A DNA stretch of 64,000 nucleotides, taken from the NCBI GenBank assembly GCA_014191855.1, contig BJHF01000005.1:48941-112940 (forward strand), given 5' to 3'. Origin of the DNA: Deltaproteobacteria bacterium. GTDB lineage: Bacteria; Myxococcota_A; UBA796; SXON01. Position numbers and translations under genes: made by a program. Position 1 is the first letter of the stretch; each line of letters begins with the position of its first letter. Below, in pieces: positions 61,082-64,000 of the stretch. A model generated the notes under the pieces. That model did not search any database, was not told where the DNA came from, and was given only the letters and a program-made list of their open reading frames with translations.

Positions 61082-61097
61082 CGGCACGCGGCTTGCT
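61082..61097 (+). promoter_or_regulatory. Sigma54 promoter (-24/-12) upstream of a lipoprotein gene
   Basis: CGGCACGCGGCTTGCT has GGCACG at -24, TTGCT at -12 and exact GG-N10-GC spacing, with one mismatch (C for T at the first position). The -12 GC ends 29 nt before the GTG at 61125. This is the third such site in the last 13 kb. Confidence 0.7.
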
Positions 61098-61124
61098 CTG
61101 GGCTCAGGCAACCCCGAGCCCACC

Positions 61125-61757
61125 GTGCGCCTGTTCCCCGTCCTGCTCCTCGTCCTCGCCACCAGCCTTGGCTGTGAGTCCGGCACCGCCTTTGAAGTCG
61201 AGATCGCCCAGCCGTCGGGCACCTTCGGGAGCGAGGATGAGCCGTTCTTGCTGCGGGCAGGCGTCGACGAGGCGGGCGACGATCAGTGGATAACGGCGAC
61301 GATCGGTGTGTTCTGCGGCAACGTGGCCCGCGCGGCCACGGCATGGAGTCACGACGATGGTTTCGGATGCCTTGCCGACGGCCTCGAGGGCGCGTCCGTG
61401 CCGGCGCGTGCGTGGCTGGAGCCGGCGCCGGTCGAGTGGGATCTCGCGGCGCTGTGTGCTCTCCGGCCGAACAACGCGGGCGTCATTCGGCTTGACAGCG
61501 TGCAACCGGAGGAAGGCCTCGATACCGGCGACGCGGCGGACAGTGGCGACACGGCTGACTCGGGCGACACGGCTGAGTCGGGCGACACCGCGGAGACCGA
61601 GGACACCGCCGACACCGCCGATACCGGTCTCGACGCCGACGGGCTCGCGATCGTGCCTGACGACGCGTGGCCCCGCTCCGAGGGGGTCGTGACCTGGGCG
61701 CGTGATGGCAGCCCGTGCGGTGGATTCGCCACGGGGACGTTGGCGTTTCCGGGGTAG
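61125..61757 (+). CDS. Lipoprotein with Asp/Thr/Ser-rich repeats
   Basis: A 210-residue protein with a GTG start and the signal RLFPVLLLVLATSLGC (lipobox SLGC). The N-terminal 110 residues form a Cys-containing beta region (ITATIGVFCGNVARAATAWS). An Asp-Thr-Ala/Ser-Gly repeat of about 40 residues follows (TADSGDTAESGDTAETEDTA). A 30-residue Trp-containing tail ends it. Repeats of this kind are linkers in surface proteins of this lineage. A sigma54-type promoter precedes it. Confidence 0.75.
   Translation: MRLFPVLLLVLATSLGCESGTAFEVEIAQPSGTFGSEDEPFLLRAGVDEAGDDQWITATIGVFCGNVARAATAWSHDDGFGCLADGLEGASVPARAWLEPAPVEWDLAALCALRPNNAGVIRLDSVQPEEGLDTGDAADSGDTADSGDTAESGDTAETEDTADTADTGLDADGLAIVPDDAWPRSEGVVTWARDGSPCGGFATGTLAFPG
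61531..61626 (+). repeat. Imperfect repeats encoding an Asp-Thr-Ala/Ser linker
   Basis: GAC-ACx-GCx-GA[CG] units encode the degenerate repeated ADSGDT/AESGDT/AEDT-type linker. It is an in-frame low-complexity tract similar in style to the repeat in the serine protease gene. Confidence 0.7.
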
Positions 61758-62136
61758 GGGCGGATCTGGCGGGGTGGGGCGCCGCGCGCGGAGTCGAGTC
61801 GGCCTGCTTGGCCGGCCGCCGAAGTCGAGTCGGGCTGTTTGACCCCGTCAACGGCGGCGCGGCGCACCGTCGGGGGAAAGCGGGCTTTCTATGGTGCGAC
61901 TCGCGCTGGGTTACCGGCCGTGGACTCCCGGTCCCCTCCGCCTACGGCTCGGAAGGCGCCGCCTCGGCTGAACAGCCGGTCTCGACTCGCCGCCTCGGCC
62001 AACGCGGGCGACTCGACTGCGCCCGCACCGCCCGCGCCGCCCGCGCCGCCCGCACCGCCCGCTCCCCCTTGCCCACGGCCTCCGCGCGGGTGTACGGTAA
62101 CGGAGCCCACCGCGCCCCCCGGACCGGAGCCCCGCC
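61758..62136. other. Intergenic stretch with recurring CGAGTCG/CGACTCG words
   Basis: About 380 nt with no convincing gene. The 7-mer CGAGTCG or its complement occurs near 61794, 61825, 61898, 61983 and 62010. A four-unit 9-mer repeat lies at its end. No RNA gene core is recognised. Confidence 0.5.
62027..62062 (+). repeat. Tandem 9-mer repeat, four copies
   Basis: [AG]CCGCCCGC is repeated four times head to tail (36 nt), preceded by a partial copy. It lies about 75 nt before the hydrolase start. Confidence 0.8.
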
Positions 62137-63360
62137 TTGGATCTCCGCGCCAAATTCCTCGCCGCCCTCCTCGTTCCCCCTTCAGTGTTCGTTGGCGGCG
62201 TCGCGGCGGTGTTGCTCGTCGTCGCCGACACCCCGGCTGGGCACGCGCTCGGCGCCGCGTTCGTTGCGCTCACCCTTGCGACCTCCCTCCTGCCGTTCGC
62301 GCTGTTCCCCCGCACCCCCGCGCCCGTGGAGTTCTCCGTCGCCGAAGCTGAATCCATCGCCGCCCATCGCCGCCGGGCCCGCCGCCCGCGGCTCGTCGCC
62401 TTGCTCCCGTTCGTCGCGGTGGTTGGCGCGGGGCTCGCCGTCGCCGTTTCCCAATCCCCGCCAGGCGTCGATACCCTCACCCTTCGCGACGAAACCGGCC
62501 TCCAATCCCTGTGGTTGGGCCCTGGCACCCCCGACCACGCCGCCTTGCCATGGCTCACCCCCGAGCGGGATCAGATGCGGCTCGCCAGCCACCTCGTCTG
62601 GATGATCGACCCCCTGATTGACCGCCGCGAATCAGCCGACCTCCGCGTTGCGACGACGGGGATCTACGACGAGCTGGCTCACGACGAGCGCTACGCCCAG
62701 GCCGGGAGCGCCCTTGGCCTCGCCTACACCGAGCTGCTCGGCGGTTCGGCGCGTTCCGGGCAGGTTTACGTAGACCGCGCCCCGGGCGGCGGTACTCAAC
62801 CCGCGGTGGTTTTCCTCCACGGCTTCGGTGGCGCGATCGAGGCGTACTTGTGGGCGCTACGCCCGGCGATTCACGCCCGCGGCTACGCGTTGGTGGCGCC
62901 CAGCTACGGCGCCGGTTTTTGGGACAACCCCGGCGGCATCGAAACGGTGGATGCGACGCTGGCCTGGATGGAATCGACGGGCGCGTTCGACATGGACCGC
63001 GTGGTGATCGCGGGCCTCTCCAACGGTGGCCTGGGCGTTTCCCGTGCGGCGCAGGCGCACCCCTGGCGGGGCGTCGCGTGGCTGAGCGGCGTTGTCGAGG
63101 CCGACGAGATGTCGGCCGTCGTGGCCAAGCAGGGCACACAGGTGCCGATGTTGGTGCTTCATGGGGCGGAAGACGACCGGATCCCCCAGGACTATGTTGA
63201 TCGGGCAGTGGTGGTGCTCAAGGGCTCGGGCGCGAACGTGACCTACACGCTGGTTCCGGGTGCGAACCACTTCCTCATGTTCACGCACCGCGCGGCGCTG
63301 GAAGCGGCGCTCGATTCATGGCTCGCGAACGTGGACGCGCGGCCCCCGACACCCGGGTGA
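62137..63360 (+). CDS. Membrane-anchored alpha/beta hydrolase
   Basis: A 407-residue protein. A TTG start has GGAG 8 nt upstream. Three N-terminal hydrophobic segments (SVFVGGVAAVLLVV; AAFVALTLATSLLPFALF; LVALLPFVAVVGAGLAVAV) anchor it. The hydrolase domain has VVFLHGFGGAIEAYLWALRP (oxyanion), the nucleophile GLSNGGLG, the acid region LVLHGAEDDRIP and the catalytic His in PGANHFLMF. All three triad members are present, so it is probably an active esterase/lipase facing the periplasm. The substrate is unknown. Confidence 0.88.
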   Translation: MDLRAKFLAALLVPPSVFVGGVAAVLLVVADTPAGHALGAAFVALTLATSLLPFALFPRTPAPVEFSVAEAESIAAHRRRARRPRLVALLPFVAVVGAGLAVAVSQSPPGVDTLTLRDETGLQSLWLGPGTPDHAALPWLTPERDQMRLASHLVWMIDPLIDRRESADLRVATTGIYDELAHDERYAQAGSALGLAYTELLGGSARSGQVYVDRAPGGGTQPAVVFLHGFGGAIEAYLWALRPAIHARGYALVAPSYGAGFWDNPGGIETVDATLAWMESTGAFDMDRVVIAGLSNGGLGVSRAAQAHPWRGVAWLSGVVEADEMSAVVAKQGTQVPMLVLHGAEDDRIPQDYVDRAVVVLKGSGANVTYTLVPGANHFLMFTHRAALEAALDSWLANVDARPPTPG

Positions 63361-63372
63361 TACGTCGGCGGG

Positions 63373-64000
63373 ATGAAACGATCCCTCGCCTCCGTCGCCC
63401 CATACGCCCCGTTCGCTCCCCTGGCCGGCCTCGCCCTGGGCCTCGTACTCGCGTGCGGGAGCATGGGTGGAGGAGGAGGGCGCTCGGGCTTCTCAGAGTC
63501 CTACTCCGACACGCGGTACGAGGCGCCCGGCTCTGAGGGGTATGCGGCGTTGGATAAGGCCTATGTGGTCGCGCCCGACGGTGCCGCCGTCGCGGTTACG
63601 GTAGAGGTGCGGCGCGGTTCGCCGGCGGAGACGTCGGCCGCGCTCACCGCCGAGATCACCGCGCTGGAGGCGGCGGTGAGCGGCAAGTGCACGGCCACGC
63701 TCCTCGATGCGTCGCCGCCGGCCCGGCAGGGCGAGGTGGACTCCGTCGCGACGGCGGAGGTGCGCCTGGACGTCGATCTGCGCGGCCTGGCCGACGTGCG
63801 CGCGCGGCGCGAGAAGATCGAAGCCTGCCTCGCGCCGGTGGAGCCGCTGCTCACCCCGGAAGGCTGGAACGACCTCAAGGATGGCTCGGGCCGCCGCCAC
63901 GTTCGCCGCTCGGAGGTAACCCTGCTGCTCGACGCCCCCGAGGCTCACCGGGACGCGCTGCTGAAACGCGAGATCACCGCGATGAATTGGTCGGCCACGG
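63373..64000 (+). CDS. Putative lipoprotein, truncated by window end
   Basis: This is an open frame of at least 209 codons running off the window. The signal FAPLAGLALGLVLAC ends in a lipobox, followed by GSMGGGGG. The mature part has two similar-looking alpha/beta stretches (VAVTVEVRRGSPAETSAALT; EVRLDVDLRGLADVRARREK), resembling a DUF4349-like or SIMPL-like fold. It begins 12 nt after the hydrolase stop. Family not assigned because the C-terminus is missing. Confidence 0.65.
   Translation, partial: MKRSLASVAPYAPFAPLAGLALGLVLACGSMGGGGGRSGFSESYSDTRYEAPGSEGYAALDKAYVVAPDGAAVAVTVEVRRGSPAETSAALTAEITALEAAVSGKCTATLLDASPPARQGEVDSVATAEVRLDVDLRGLADVRARREKIEACLAPVEPLLTPEGWNDLKDGSGRRHVRRSEVTLLLDAPEAHRDALLKREITAMNWSAT

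Overview
This 64 kb window is GC-rich, densely packed chromosomal DNA. The gene content points to Myxococcota or a close deltaproteobacterial relative. It has about eleven short Cys-lipidated lipoproteins, Asp-rich calcium-binding (MopE-like) repeats, Asp/Thr-rich spacer repeats, two proteases with MYXO-CTERM-like tails (Cys, hydrophobic stretch, Arg cluster), a sigma54 enhancer-binding protein, FHA proteins, and a LexA box of the Myxococcus type in front of uvrB. I see no prophage, insertion sequence, integrase or CRISPR array. It looks like core chromosome with lineage-specific lipoprotein and signalling genes between housekeeping blocks.

Layout. 1-5.6 kb is the distal spc/alpha ribosomal operon (rplO end, secY, adk, map, rpmJ, rpsM, rpsK, rpoA, rplQ, terminator), but infA and rpsD are missing from their usual places. 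5.6-10.8 kb holds an FG-GAP lipoprotein, lpxD, a PAP2 phosphatase, a Nudix hydrolase and another Asp-rich lipoprotein. 10.8-16.6 kb is a DNA repair/replication and RNA block: LexA-box-uvrB, then on the minus strand tadA, two tRNA-Ser, the SRP RNA (ffs), dnaX (reading frame broken before the tau tail), ybaB and recR. 16.7-20.9 kb has a DUF1858-like gene with an alpha/beta hydrolase, an ECF sigma/anti-sigma pair, and a GshB-like ATP-grasp gene overlapping a pentapeptide-repeat gene. 20.9-25.6 kb is a Ycf46-like AAA ATPase overlapping gpsA, followed by gap and pgk. 25.6-31.7 kb has a translationally coupled SRPBCC protein/HEAT lipoprotein pair, a mini-lipoprotein and PlsB. 32.1-36.4 kb is an operon of two membrane-anchored FHA-TPR proteins and a HEAT lipoprotein. 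36.3-41.3 kb carries pyrD, an L,D-transpeptidase, a metalloprotease and tpiA. 41.6-47 kb carries secG with tRNA-Leu, a MATE-cstA-fur operon and a trypsin-like protease. 47-50.7 kb is obgE, two exported proteins, rsfS, rlmH and comF.

50.7-64 kb is the most unusual part. Three sequences with exact GG-N10-GC spacing and near-consensus sigma54 -24/-12 elements lie 27-29 nt before the start codons of a 54-residue protein, a cysteine-less thioredoxin-like exported protein and a repeat-rich lipoprotein. A GAF-AAA+ sigma54 activator with a GAFTGA motif is transcribed divergently from the second, and the shared intergenic region carries 40-bp-spaced repeats and a 9-bp inverted repeat. Next to the first promoter is a single-TM protein combining a sigma-region-4-like segment with a zinc-ribbon-like motif and an exported domain, then DivIVA, PHP, Rossmann and SCP2 genes. 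The region continues with an ICMT-like methyltransferase followed by a B12-type radical SAM enzyme, an alpha/beta hydrolase, and a lipoprotein cut by the window end.

Gene functions connect in places. gap, pgk and tpiA cover lower glycolysis. gpsA supplies glycerol-3-phosphate to PlsB. lpxD implies an LPS outer membrane. SecY, SecG and SRP RNA form the export route used by the many secreted proteins. Positions were worked out by reading the sequence. Family calls come from motif recognition and not from database searches.
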